DNA from: Syncephalis fuscata
Taxonomy: Eukaryota; Zoopagomycota; Zoopagomycetes; Zoopagales; Piptocephalidaceae
Length of the DNA stretch: 64,000 nucleotides
Direction: 5' to 3'
NCBI GenBank assembly: GCA_025786725.1
Contig: JAHLTZ010000023.1
Coordinates: forward strand, 62,001-126,000
Positions 11,676 to 27,565 of the stretch are shown here, piece after piece. The position numbers and the translations under genes are program-made. Position 1 is the stretch's first letter. Every line of letters begins with the position of its first letter. The notes under the pieces were generated by a model, which ran no database searches, was not told the origin of the DNA, and worked only from the letters and a program-made list of their open reading frames with translations.

Positions 11676-13615
11676 CACAGCCCATAGTTGTTTATTTATT
11701 GAACGGTGTATGTCCGTCTGTGCTTTTCTCCACTCTGGGCCAACGTATGCCTATGGCTGTTAAAAATATAAAAGCACGTATAGTATATGCTACATCAAAA
11801 AACGCATCAATAATAGCCAGTAAGTTGTTTTTTAAAGTTGCCTTGTATTTCCAATGCATCGCACTTTGAACTAAATATATAACATAGGTGGATAGTGCTA
11901 ATGCGGTGAATATTGCTAACTAGTATGTATATTCCATTATTAGTGTTAAATAGCTTAAGGTTTAATGTGTATTTACATATGTAAAACGTATACGGCCTTT
12001 TGGATGCTTTCTTAGTTTATGAGACAATAATAAAAACCAAATGGCTATTGTTTGGCCACAATATGAGCTATTGAAATACAGAGATATACATTCTACTTAC
12101 TGAATCCTGCAAAAATAAGCACATCAAGCACAGGTAATATAAGTTTAATATACCTTGCCGCATCCAAAACATTTAAATATTTCTTTTCTTTGAAAAATGG
12201 CATATAATGGACACAAATAATTGTGTATATATATGCAAACGCATTCACTATAAAATCAAATGCTACAACGCAACGAAAGCTTATAACAGCTTTTTTGGAA
12301 AATAGCTGTTTCCGACAATTGACCTGTCAATATGTATATATATATGAATATATAATAGCCTAGTTGTAACATATGACTACTTACCAATGCAAAGTATCAT
12401 ATCAAAATGGTTATTGCAACAAGAGTGGTAATGCTACATTGAGATTTAAACAATTCAACCCGGTTCACCAGATGATATAATACGGCTTTGGTAAAAGCGT
12501 AAGTAATTGGTGCTTATCTAATTTAACATCACTTACAGCAGCAATAAACAATTGTAATGCAAAATACTGCAAAAAGAATGTCATAGTTTAACATTTTTAG
12601 CTTAATCAGCATTATTATTCGGCCGCATGCATACAACATCATAAGAATAATCTAGAAAACAGATATAGTTATTATACTTGGTGCTTATATCCTCCTACCA
12701 TAGCAAACAAATCCATCTAAAAGCAAGGATTCCATCTGAAATAAAAATATCATTATCTGGCCCAGGTTCTATTAAAAAATTAGCAATTAAATAATCTTGA
12801 TATATAACTAGTGCTGACTGACCTTCCTCAGCAATGTAGCGAAAGTTAAGATGTTGACCGGTAGCAATCTTCATTACTAAGTCATTTTGAAGTAATGGAA
12901 TGTGGCAACCACCATTGACGATGATTTAACATGTCATCAAAAAGATTACCAGTAAAATATTTAATATAATCGGGGTGCCACTCAATATAATGGTCACATA
13001 ACCTAATAGTAACAAAAATCGAATCAATGGAAGCTTGGCTTCTGATAACTGCCGAGATAAATCGTCGATTGCTTTGTTCATCTAAAGTGTATTAGTATGT
13101 GTTATACACTGTAATATGGTTGTTTACCTGTTGCTTTGTCGTACATTGAGCACCAAACAAATCAGTACCGTCTATAGCAATGGCAAAATCAGGATATTCC
13201 AATGACATTTTGGCCATGAATTGGATATTTGGATCAGATGTATTAACTGATACAAAAGTGCAATGGTTTCCAGCCCTAGACGTTGAAATCTCCAAGGAAT
13301 CACAACGCCATTATATCGATAATATGGCTGTCTGCGAAGGAAGTAGTCAGAAGTAGGATATGTGCTTTGGGTAACATTGCCCTTTAAGATGGTTATTTTT
13401 GCATTGGCACTATATAAAAGCGCAAATAACCAAAGAGATATAAACAAAAATAATTGAGCACAACTCAAACGATGCATGGTAATGAATAAAATGCGTATTA
13501 ATGCTATGAAAATGCTAGATGTTTAATTGAATGGCATAGGTCATTTGGGAATATTGATGTTTATATACATCCATGCAGCTTGGCCTTTGAATACCCAGTC
13601 CAGCCTTTAATTTTG
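11676..13615 (-). repeat. right arm of large inverted repeat
   Basis: This is the reverse complement of 9126-11069. Outside its outer end only about 40 bp remain recognisably similar to the flank of the other arm, and with many substitutions. The sharp edge between a near-identical arm and a diverged flank suggests recent duplication or homogenisation of the arms. Confidence 0.9.
11692..13477 (-). CDS. seven-TM receptor-like membrane protein, copy B
   Basis: This is the inverted copy of the gene at 9264-11053, with the same layout: signal peptide (hydrophobic core LWLFALLYSANA), unnamed N-terminal domain, EPGPDND-type motif, about seven membrane helices and a short basic tail. The signal-peptide frame is open here, unlike in copy A. 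The frame breaks at about 13274-13279, where this copy lacks a base that copy A has, while copy A lacks a different base a few positions away. A composite of both copies is open across this site. Further one-base losses relative to copy A occur at several other short runs. A third, more diverged paralogue lies at 30059-32008. A chemosensory or pheromone receptor role is possible but unsupported. Confidence 0.65.
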
Positions 13616-14299
13616 TTTTAGTTTTTTGTTCTTGCTCAATTGTATTCATACAACCTGTATTGCCGTTGCCACAAAGGCTGAAGCTAGGCTTGTGTAACGG
13701 TAAAGCCGTACATATGGTCACCAATGCATGTGCTATGCATAAAAAAGGATTTGAACAAATAATAGTATGTCCAAACTAAGTTTATCTGGCATTTTACAAG
13801 GCAAGAATGTCAAAACTTTTAAACAAATCATATCATTAACAATCATGATATGTGTGCTTATAACAGATTATAACAATGGTAATAAAATGAACAAAAATGC
13901 ATTTAAAATATATTTATTCAAATTAAAGTAATGCTTAGCACATTTGACATTATTCCGTGTAATAAACTTGGCTATATCAACGTATGAGGATTACAATATC
14001 AGGTGAATATTTAAGAAATCCTTAAATAAGAGGCCATCAAAGCAAAAGTGGAGCTGGTTAGCTGACACCATAGATTGTATTTTCTCTGTTCTATGTATGG
14101 TATTTTATCTAACAGCCAAGAAACAAGTTCACTGATTATAATTATAATTATTCTGAATGTGTATACCAAAAGTTATCAAAAATTCAATACAATTTAATAC
14201 AAAACTTTAGTTAAGATCTAGTAACAATATTAAAATTCAAACACACACTTCCAGAACTTTTATCTTCTTTCTCTTTTTGTGTATTTGGATCTGTTAAAC
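13616..14299. other. intergenic, nothing recognised
   Basis: This region lies between the divergent starts of seven-TM copy B and PDCD5. It is AT-rich and should carry both promoters. The only structure I see is the short diverged similarity of 13616-13660 to the outer flank of the left palindrome arm. Confidence 0.5.
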
Positions 14300-15006
14300 A
14301 TGGATGACAACGAACTACAAGCAATTCGTGCCCGCCGTTTGGCCGAACTGCAAGCACAGCGTGTAAGTCTATCGTTGTTTATTTCATTAGTCAATTGCAG
14401 CTACTAATCGGCAAATAGGGAGCTGGCTCAGCGTCAGGTTCTCAACCTGGTGGCTTTACCGGAGGAAGCAACGACGCTGAAGGTGATGATGAAGCGAAAA
14501 GAAGGTAGAAGACAACAATAGTACTTTTAATAGTGACTTACTTATATAACAAATACAGTCAAGCCGAAGAAATGCGACGCACTATGGTAACCGAATGCCA
14601 ACAATAGTAACAATCATAATACTAATCAGTAATTACCGTGAATCTTACAGCTAAGTCAAATATTGAACAATGAGGCCAGAGAGCGATGTAAGTGAGCATG
14701 CTGTGTATTGTCCATAGTTTCTGAGCGTATATTCTAGTGGCCCGTATTGCTATGGTAAAGCCAGATAAGGCACGAGCCATGGAGGATTTGTTAATTCGCA
14801 TGGCTCGTGGTGGACAATTGCGTGGCCAAATAACCGAAAAGCAATTGGTTGAACTGCTAGAAAACATTAATCAGCAGGCACCAACTCAAAGCAAGATTGT
14901 GGTAAGTAATGATTGAACTTATCGGCACTGTCATTTTGTTAATTTATATTCATAGTACAATCGTCGACGTGAAGTTGATTCTGATGAAGATGACTGGGAT
15001 CTGTAG
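14300..15006 (+). CDS. PDCD5: PDCD5/TFAR19 family DNA-binding protein
   Basis: Small basic-acidic protein of the PDCD5 family, which is conserved from archaea to humans. In animals it is linked to apoptosis and chaperonin function; the fungal role is unclear. Exons 14300-14362, 14419-14504, 14559-14586, 14651-14687, 14738-14901 and 14956-15006 join in frame. The family core is clear: QAEEMRR, SQILNNEARERLARI, the MARGGQLRGQI block and an acidic end SDEDDWDL just before TAG. A Gly/Ser-rich linker separates the N-terminal helix (LQAIRARRLAELQAQR) from the core. No frame break was found. It converges with the PRP4 kinase gene. Confidence 0.92.
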
Positions 15007-15514
15007 TAAAATAATAAAAATTTTATTGCATGGCATATTGATATATACCATATGATCTTTATCAATGTACTTGTTATTCCGCTGTACTTTGAACAATAGT
15101 CTGTATTTAGATAGTAAATTTTGTCATAATTATTGTAACAAATGTACTTGTATTGATGCAAATCATTACCAGATCCAAAATAATCATATATATATATATA
15201 TTAAAGCTGACAAATTAAAACTAAATAGTCATTAATGTGCTATTATTAACACGCAATGCTAACATATATCAACCAACTGCCGTGCTTTTTGCCAAATATT
15301 ACTTAAACTAGTTAGTATTATCAAGTCTTTTAAATTAGTGCACAGTGTAAATTTATAATCAAAAAGTAAACAAATGCCAGACTTTTAACAATCTAATTAT
15401 CTACTAACACAAGTATTTTTAATAATAATAATAAAAACATGATAGACTTGTTGATGCAAAATTAATCTTGTAGCAAATTAAGATATGGCATTATAGCCAT
15501 AAGTGTCACTTGCT
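15007..15514. other. intergenic between convergent genes
   Basis: This AT-rich region holds the 3' ends of PDCD5 and the PRP4 kinase gene. A TA dinucleotide tract lies at about 15186-15202. Nothing else is apparent. Confidence 0.5.
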
Positions 15515-18742
<3,228 letters not shown>

Positions 18743-20337
18743 GTTAATACCAAGTAATACGTTATGGTTAGTTACCACTGGTAGCGGATAAACGCACAAT
18801 GCGTACAGGTTACAAGGCACAAGTAGATCTAGATCACGTTCGTACAAACAAAGAGGCCTGTAAGATGTAAAGAATGCAAGGCGAATAAGCAATTGCTTAT
18901 CAACTATGTGCACGGAATCTTCAATAGCACCTTGATCTGCTACTAATAGTAGACGATCGGTAGCAATGATGCAATGATCTAAAGCGTGAGCTACTGAATA
19001 GAAACAAAGCAATTTAGCCGTGGTAATTTGCAAGCTCGTACTGTTGCTATGTACCAGTAGTGCAGTCAAAAGGGAGAAGAGTAAAAACGACGAGAAAAAG
19101 GCGGTAGTGTGGTGAGAGAGAGAGAGAGAGACAAGGCGTGAACGAATACAGACACAAAGATAAGATTGTTGGACGATTAACCTTGAATTCGTGCCACTGT
19201 CACAAGTTTTGTTGTTATTATTATTATGATGATGATGATTAATTCAATTATTTATAACTTTATTATGATTGTTGTTGTTATAACATCATTTAATAATTTC
19301 AACCACATTGTAAAACAATAATACAAATAAAAGTATATTTTATTTACACTATTTTACTCACATAACAATGATGGTAGTGGTCAATTAACAAGATGGTTTG
19401 AATTATGTTCCCATTTCCTGCTTGTAAAACTATGTTTGCATGGGACTGTTTGGTGTCAAACTTACCGGTTGACGTAATAAATGAACCATGTACCCATGAA
19501 TTGGAGGCATCAATATGTCAGCATCTTAGTGCTATGTCGTGGCGATAAAGACAAACGGAACAATCATCTTGGCATAATGAACAATGTACCATGAATGCCA
19601 TGCATATAGAATGACAGCGTTATTTAGTAATACACTATAGATTACTAGTACATTTACAATTTATTAAAGTACATTTTTATGACTAGTAACAATATCGGTA
19701 ATATCGGTAATATCGTATTATATAATAACTGTAGAACATTTAAATTATTGTTACCGCCAAGCAATCAAATTCGGCTTTAACAAACAAATTTACTTTTTTT
19801 TTCTTTTCAAGCCATACACACAATTCCGACAACGCTTGAAAAGGAGAAAAGGAGCAGCAATCACGTGTTCAGATGCCACCCAATCCAGATGACCCATTAA
19901 GTGATTGTCGCCAATCAAATAATATTTTACCCTTTGTCCCGCCAATCACCATTACCCACGCGAATGGATCATAGATTTCCATGAGGGAGTATAAAAGGAC
20001 GAGACCGCCCTCCCTCAACCACCCTTTTCTTCACTTTTCTGAGTTGATTTGCACCCATCCACACACACACACGCTCACATTCACTCACTCACTCACTCAC
20101 TCACTCATCCACACACACACATCATATCACACTATTTCGCTCTCTCTATTCGCACCACTTCCGATTGGTCTAGTGTCACTCTGCCAGTTTATTTTGCCAG
20201 TTTGATTCACTTGCCAGTTTTTACATCGTTTAACTGTTGAAAACACTTTTATCATCTATTGATCGTTTTCAATAGCCATCTATTCTCTCATCTACTCTAC
20301 CGCAACTACCTTCTGCATTCCATCTTTACACGTCACC
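18743..20337. other. intergenic, divergent promoters of PRP4 kinase and TBP
   Basis: The ORF on the minus strand extends upstream of the chosen PRP4 start to 19069, but that part has no RS or kinase character and may be 5' UTR. A GA tract lies at about 19111-19131. Short repeats of CACA and CTCA (about 20059-20125) lie in the presumed TBP leader. Confidence 0.5.
19990..19997 (+). promoter_or_regulatory. candidate TATA box upstream of TBP gene
   Basis: The octamer TATAAAAG sits about 340 bp before the TBP start codon. If used, the leader would be about 310 nt with pyrimidine-rich repeats. There is no direct evidence of use. Confidence 0.4.
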
Positions 20338-21635
20338 ATGGCGACCGCCAATACTGATATCAATCTCTCATTTACTCAGTCTCCAATCCTAACACGGTTG
20401 GTGACAATGCGGGTGCATCCATTTATTCACAATTAAATGGCCTTGGTCTGCCAGAAGGTACACTTAATGGTATTGCTGCAGCGTCGCAAGGCTTGTCGCT
20501 GCCGCCAACACCGGCTCCTACCCAGGAGCTGTTGGGTGCTGACAAGTCAGCGATGATGGTGTCGGACACGACTGGTTCTGGTGCCGTAACCGGCGTTACC
20601 GTACACGGGATTGTCCCTACATTACAGTAAGTATAGTGTGCATATAGCACGTCGTATGTTTGTCGAGCAATGCGTGTTCATTGATCGCTAAACATACTTG
20701 GCTTTTTCTCAGAAACATTGTGGCCACCGTCAATCTTGATTGTCGCTTGGATCTCAAGACCATTGCTATGCATGCGCGTAATGCAGAGTACAATCCAAAG
20801 GTATATATACATTTTCTTTTGTGTGTGTGACCGCGTGCTTCCCATCTATTGAGTTGCGTCGGCGTGTATATAAGCAACGATGTACACGTGGGCACATGCT
20901 GATAGGTGGTGATGGCTGATGTATGCGTTACAGCTGCATTTGCGGATTAAATTTTACGGACACAATGCTAAGTTATTCCACAGCGTTTTGCTGCAGTGAT
21001 TATGCGTATTCGTGAGCCTAAAACAACGGCACTCATCTTTGCTTCTGGCAAGATGGTGGTAACGGGCGCTAAATCCGAGGACGACTCGCGACTGGCTGCG
21101 CGTAAATACGCCCGCATTGTTCAAAAGCTTGGTTTCCCAGCCAAGTTTACGGATTTCAAGATCCAGAACATTGTCGGCAGTTGCGATGTCAAATTTCCAA
21201 TTCGTTTGGAAGGTTTGGCCTACTCTCACGGCCATTACTCCAGTGTACGTATATATTAATGTTGTGCTATTATTGTATGGCACAAGTCAACGTCATTGAC
21301 GTTGCTATTGTTTCATTCAAAATGCTTATTGTTTGTTTGTTCGATTGATTGTTTATTCAATGGACAATGCTCCCTTAATAGTATGAACCGGAACTATTTC
21401 CTGGTCTAATTTACCGTATGGTGAAACCAAAAATTGTATTGCTTATTTTTGTGTCTGGCAAGATCGTACTTACTGGTGCAAAGGTATGTACTATTTTATT
21501 AAAGTATTTTTGTTGTGCCTTTATTTTATGTTGTAATTAATGATATGACATTTGTAATTTGGATAGGTCCGTGAAGAAATTTATCAGGCATTCGATACCA
21601 TCTATCCTGTATTGGCCGAATTCCGCAAGCCATAG
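20338..21635 (+). CDS. TBP: TATA-binding protein
   Basis: General transcription factor that binds the TATA box as part of TFIID and also serves Pol I and Pol III. Exons 20338-20626, 20713-20800, 20984-21244, 21382-21483 and 21567-21635 encode a variable Gly/Ala/Pro N terminus followed by the full saddle domain. Both imperfect repeats are present: [15 protein letters not shown] in the first and [14 protein letters not shown] in the second. The C terminus ends LAEFRKP before TAG, as in other TBPs. The predicted ATG frame is separated from the TBP frame by one missing base at about 20383-20386 (CC or AA run). No other in-frame ATG precedes the core, so I infer a sequence error. The saddle domain itself is unbroken. 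Confidence 0.95.
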
Positions 21636-22512
21636 ACTAGCTACATCTGTTCTCTATGTGCAGATGACTTGATGTATTATGTTTGCATTATCTCTCATCA
21701 TTCAACTGCCTATCTCTACACTTTCTTTCTTTTCTTTCCTTTGATCTGTCTGTTCGTTCGTCCGTCTATCTGCTATCTGCCTTGCCTGCCTATCTACTTT
21801 TTCCATTATCTTATTCTTTATCAACTGCTATGTCATTTGATTGAATACCTCTTTCTATCGCTATATCGCTTCTACTCTGTATTCTACACTTGCTTTAGTG
21901 TGACTATTTCTATCTACAACATACACACACATGCACAATATGGATATTGCTAAAAATCCTTCCATCTCCACCCCACTCAGTTGCGCATTATGCCTGCAGT
22001 TACGTATTTATCCTCACTATTTGGTGGAAATTGCAAATACATAATTCTGCGTGAAAATAAAAATAAAAACTGGATGCGTATTATGTTTATTTTTTACATT
22101 GATTATAAAAGTGTTTGTATTTTATTACCAACTATTATATATAAACGTTTAAATGATGCTGTTTAATATAACACTTTTGTTAAATAAATAAACGATAGCA
22201 TTAATATATATACATATAAAGGAACAAAATAGTGAAAATAATAGTGAAAATAATAGTGAAAATAGCGTGGTAAAATTAAATCTTGATTATTTACGATTCT
22301 AACTGGACTGTTCATTCGTTGGATTTCTATTTTAAAAACAAATTGTTGTTATTTGTCGAGGGGCATGAAAGATGGTATCTTTATTAGGAGAGAAGTGGCC
22401 ATCTTTTCCATCTTTGCTTAACTACCTGTTGTTGGCTTTATTGCTTTCTATCAACTTACCCATAGTTTAGCCATTACAGTTTACTTTTAACCAACCAACT
22501 AAACAACTGAAG
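21636..22512. other. intergenic, nothing recognised
   Basis: The stretch after TBP is pyrimidine-rich (about 21700-21900) and then strongly AT-rich. A 13-bp unit containing AATAGTGAAAAT occurs three times at about 22226-22264. No gene was seen. Confidence 0.5.
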
Positions 22513-24229
22513 ATGACAAGCAGCGACAAACGTGGCCCGTTTAACTATGACAATGACCCTGAACGGCCTTCACCTCATTTAATCGTGCGAAAAGACCAAC
22601 CGTTTAATGCAGAGCCAGCTTTGCCTATCCTGGCCGCAACTACATCACGCCTACAAATGAGTTTTTTAAACGAAATCACGGCCCCATTCCCGACTTAAGT
22701 GCGACTACTCATAAGGTATTTGTATCGGCACCGGCTCTTAAGGGTGCACCACAACGAGCCTTTTCCATGGCCGATATTCATGCCATGCCACGACTCGAAA
22801 TAACTGCCGCCTTACAGGTAAGTTCATTACAGGGAAAGGTGGTAATAGCAAAACAAATTAGACTCATGTACAAACTGTCGTCGTATAGTGTGCCGGCAAT
22901 CGACGTGATGGCCTTAATAAACTTGCCAAGGTGAAAGGTGTTATTTGGGCAGCCGGTACAATTAGCAATGCAACATGGGCTGGTGCTACTATGCGTGATA
23001 TTTTACTGGCAGCCGGTATACCCGATGCAAGTGATTCTGCTGTACAAGGATGGCATGTATCTTTTGAAGCTATCGGTGACTGTGAAGAGGATGTCGTTTA
23101 TGGCTCATCCATTCCTCTATGGATTGCCATGTAAGTAGTGGATTAGTTATAATGGCAATATACCATTAATCAAATTTGGCCAAATAGGAGTCCCCATCGG
23201 GATGTAATACTGGCCTACGAGGTAATTATTTAATTTAGATATGAATGTATATACTAGCAATTAATACTATTTATCTAGATGAATGGTAAAACAATAACAC
23301 GCGATCATGGCTTTCCAGTCCGTGTCATTGTACCAGGTACGTTAAAAAGATGAAGTAAATTGTAATTAATCAATTAACTAATTATACCTATTTGTTAATA
23401 TTATATTTAGGTATTATTGGTGCTCGATCAGTTAAATGGATATCCAAAATAACTGTACAGCCACAAGAATCAGAAAGCTTTTATCAACAACGTGATTACA
23501 AAATTCTTCCACCACATGTAAATTATACACTATTAATATAATGTATTCCTATTCTGATGTTATATATATGTACATGTATATGTATATGTATATATGTATG
23601 TATAGGCACAAGAAAAAGATCTAACTGAATGGTGGCCAAGACTTGCAGCCTTACAGGAAATGAACGTACAAAGCGTCATTTGTGAACCAGAAGAGAATGA
23701 ATTAATGCGTGGTGGGCCGATCACTATTCGTGGCTATGCCATTTCCGGTAAGTATTAATTTATATAAAAGTATCGATTAACATTAAATAAATGTAGGTGG
23801 TGGTAGAGCTATTGAACGTGTAGGTAAGTAGTTAATTATAGTTATAACAAATATGATCATCGCTAATATATATATATATATCATTATTTAGATGTATCTT
23901 TGGATGGAGGCAAGACTTGGGGATTAGCTGAATTATACCACCCAACAAAACAGCAAGATCGCCACTGGGGATGGACACTATGGTCATTTAGAGTACCACG
24001 TCTTACGGTAGACGCAGAGATTGTTTGTCGTGCCTGTAAGTAAATAGATGCATTTATATAGACGCATTTATATAGACGCATTTATTTATTTCTACAATAT
24101 ATTTACATATATAAATGTATAGGGGACTCTGCTGGTAATACACAACCTAATCTACCGATATACAACTACCGTGGTGTAATGAATAATGCTTATCATCGTG
24201 TTCAAGTCAAGCCAAAAGCCAACTGTTAA
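22513..24229 (+). CDS. sulfite oxidase-like molybdopterin enzyme
   Basis: Member of the sulfite oxidase family, which oxidises sulfite to sulfate with a molybdenum cofactor. The N-terminal part carries NHGPIP, and exon 2 begins with CAGNRR, whose cysteine is the molybdenum ligand of the family. Later segments include [48 protein letters not shown] and [10 protein letters not shown], covering the Mo-binding and dimerisation domains. I see no cytochrome b5 domain and no clear targeting peptide, so it resembles the shorter plant or fungal type. Ten exons were read, including one of 27 nt (23797-23823). The frame breaks once in exon 1 at about 22638 (an AA run); one added base joins both halves. 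The electron acceptor cannot be told from sequence. Confidence 0.9.
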
Positions 24230-24523
24230 CCTCTTGATAGATAACAATAAACTACTTTTGGTTTATTCTACAATGATTAAAGTAAAAAGAATAAATAAAT
24301 ACGCGTGTAAAGTGGATGAATATAAATAATAGAAAAATATGAATAATCCTAATACTAACTATGAGTGCTGTGTGTGTGTGTGTGTGCGTGTGTGTGAGTG
24401 AGTGATTGGACCGGCAACAGTGCAAGCTGGATGCCAACGCCCACTCAGCCCCAAGATTGGCTCCTCCTCTCTCTTTTCTAACATTCGTTTCCTTAGGATT
24501 CGCTATCCATCCGAAACGACAAT
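24230..24523. repeat. short intergenic with GT microsatellite
   Basis: A GT-rich dinucleotide tract lies at about 24369-24401. The interval lies between the end of the sulfite oxidase gene and the RPL35 start codon and should contain the RPL35 promoter. Confidence 0.6.
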
Positions 24524-25509
24524 ATGGTATGCATTCAACTGAGATGGATTAATAGAGGGGCGATACTTGTTAATAGATGGATGGATGGATGGATATATAC
24601 ATAGATGGATGGATTAATATACATTCATTGTGAAATAGCACGGATATGGAGACTTTGACCGGCAAACGGTCAACAACATCATAGAAAGTAGTGAATATGT
24701 TGGTAGGAATCGCGTTTACGTGCTACTACGTATCTTACCCTTACTGCTTTGCGTTTAATAATAAGTAGAAATACAGGAAGCATTAAGCGATAGACAAGTA
24801 TTTACATTGCGAAATCTATTGATGTTGATAGTATAGACTGGCAATGTCATTGCTGGCTTAATTGATTCTATATGAATCAACGGCATATATCTGCTATGCT
24901 ATAGTAGTAGAAGTGGTGTTAATACGGGCTACTAACAGGATCATTGACTAACGATTATATTATCATCGGTACAATAATATCTTTATTATAGACCGTCAAG
25001 GCCTCTGAGTTGCGTCAGAAAGACCGTGCTGCTCTTGAGAAGCAGTGGATGACTCAAGCAAGAGCTTTTGTCCCTCCGTGTCCAAAAGGTCACTGCTGGT
25101 AACAATGCCAAGACTTTCCGCATGTAAGTGTTGTTTGTATAATAGTGACGAGTTATAGGCTATCGCGCGTAATAGTCTATACAGCAACCAACCAATGAAT
25201 GAATCAATCAGTCAATTGGCGAATGAGTACATTTAAAGTAATATTAACTAACGCTATTGCTATACTGAACTGATTAGTCGCGAAGTCAAGCACGCTATTG
25301 CCCGTACCTTGACCGTCATCACCCAAAAGCAACGCTCCCAAGTTGCTTTGCACTACAAGGGCAACCCATACAAGCCTCTTGACTTGCGCGTCAAGAAGAC
25401 CCGTGCCATCCGTCGTCAATTGACCAAGAAGGAGCGCAGCGCCAAGACCCTCCGTACCGTCAAGCGCGAACAAAACTTCCCTCAGCGCAAGTTTGCCCTT
25501 AAGGCTTAA
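24524..25509 (+). CDS. RPL35: 60S ribosomal protein L35 (uL29)
   Basis: Structural protein of the large ribosomal subunit near the exit tunnel. The ATG (24524-24526) is alone in exon 1 and is followed by a 465-bp intron, a layout common for fungal ribosomal protein genes. Exons 24992-25123 and 25278-25509 encode TVKASELR, then the L35 core with QKVTAG (after frame correction), HAIARTLTVI, KGNPYKPLDLR, KKTRAIRR and the end FALKA before TAA. Codon choice is GC-richer (many C- and G-ending codons) than in neighbouring genes, as expected for high expression. Two one-base losses occur in exon 2, at about 25045 and 25053; the protein is normal if one base is added at each. A functional gene with errors is much more likely than a pseudogene. 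Confidence 0.92.
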
Positions 25510-27565
25510 AGCGGCGGCCGTAGAAGAAGGATGTTATTTGTGTAGGCATTGACGCGACGTTTAGCACCTGGTCGGCGTTATTGTTGTTTATCTGCCTATC
25601 TATATATATACATCTGGCTCTGCTGGTTGTGCATAAACTCTTTTTTAGGCAACTAGTAGTAAACAAACATACGACTGGCTTGATCATTTCCATGTATTAG
25701 TCGGGTCTGTTTCATTGATATTGAGCTTATTAATATGGTTTATTATTACATGTTTGTGTGTGAATTATTTTGGCTATATTGTAGATACGTAATAATGCTT
25801 GTTTTAATGCTATTAACTGTACTTTTGATAATCTATAATGCAATAAGCTATACAAATTATTATTGATAATTTAATAATATACTAAAAGTAATTATTTTGG
25901 CTAAATTGCACTTTGACTTCCACATTTCAAGTCCTCAAAGCAAAATTTATTCCAATCAAAGTCATGTTGTTATACACAACATAGTTATGTTGCTTTCTAT
26001 TAAAATGTTGTCAATAAATTAATTTAAATAAGTAATGTAACATACCATTCGATTTCTTTAAAACATTTAAGGCCGATTATTGTTGTTGTTGGCTATGTGT
26101 AGAAAGATTGATGAATATTAATAGAAGCCATATGATTGCAATTCCATGTCGTTCTGTATTTGTTGTTGTTGCATCTATGTACAACATGGATTATTGCATC
26201 TGAATGGTCTCTTCTATTTTCTAATATTGTACTATTGCATTATGGGCATATTTGTGATGTAAGATCAAGATTAATATAATTAGTATAAATATTGTTTATT
26301 AAACTGCCACTTTTCCTATAGCCAATTTGACTAAATAAATGACAATATATATATATATTAAAGCAATAATAAAAAAACTAATTAATTACATTATTGTATT
26401 GATAGTTGCACATGAATCAATTAATGCTAGATGTAATATTATACATGAATAGGACTAAATGAATGTGGGAGTCAAAGTACATTAGCTTTATTATTTTAAT
26501 GCAATTCATACGTAAATAGCGGGTTGTTATGCAAATATGGTTGATATACTTTTAGTTCCAGCAATAGAATTATAGCGTCTACATTTTACATATTGTAATA
26601 GTCAGCATTTTCTAAATAAATGTCAAATATTCAAATGCATTGCTTATTTATTGTTTTATTAAGTGACAATCGTTAAATTACGCCAAAAAAAACTTATATA
26701 GTAGTAGCATTTCTATGTGCATAATTTGACTCATTAGCTGTTCAGTACACGTAGATTGACATAAGCATGGGGGAGAGGTTTGAGAGACGATTACAGCCAA
26801 ATACGTTAATGGGCAGATATTAGTAGCATGCAATAAATTATATTGTTTATATACGTTAAAAATATTGTTAATTGCGCTTATTTTGTGCTGGATCAGCATT
26901 TATTGACTTAAACATACCACTAAGTCAATTAACGTTGATTTAACGCAAAAACAGATATAATTAACTGTACCGTTGGCAGTATATGCTTGAACGTAATACA
27001 ATACTAAACAAACAAGCAATCGCTATACCAATGAAAGTGTTAATATCAATGATCTAAGTGATGAAAATTATTTGCAAAAAGGTCAGAATACAAAAAAGCA
27101 ATGCAAGTACATAGTGTAAACAGTGTTTGTACATAACTAGTAGTCAGTCAACTACTGACACTATATCCATAGCATATATGGAGTGTAAATAATAAAAGTC
27201 AATCTATCCAACATGTCAGTACATCATAGAACAGATTAATAGTAAATGAATAAATGCATTAAGAATAAAAATCATTTGACACCAAAACTACTCATTATCA
27301 TAAAACATACATTCAGTATAATAGCGAATATAATAAAGTAATAATAATCATTTGACATTAAAAAAGCATTAAAAACATAAAACATAAAATTTAATTATAA
27401 AACTTTAGTATGTTATCGCACCAAATGTATAACAGTGAATAATGATATTGGCAAACAGGCAACTATTATATATATTTATATTTATAAAGTGAAACAAATG
27501 GCTAGTAAAATACTTGCAACAAAATTTCTAATAAACAATTAGTTGATAATCATTAGTTATTGTGC
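25510..27565. other. gene-poor AT-rich stretch
   Basis: About 2 kb with many short A and T runs and no ORF longer than 73 codons that looks real. I see no RNA gene or repeat element here. Confidence 0.5.

Noticed and set aside
9126-13615. Palindrome as an amplification foldback artefact
   Set aside because: A foldback would make the sequence beyond the second arm continue as the reverse complement of the left flank. The flanks are different, apart from about 40 diverged bases, so the structure is probably genomic.
18743-19069. Upstream ORF extension of the PRP4 kinase
   Set aside because: The added residues have no RS or acidic character like the rest of the N terminus, and the ATG at 18742 begins a typical acidic start.
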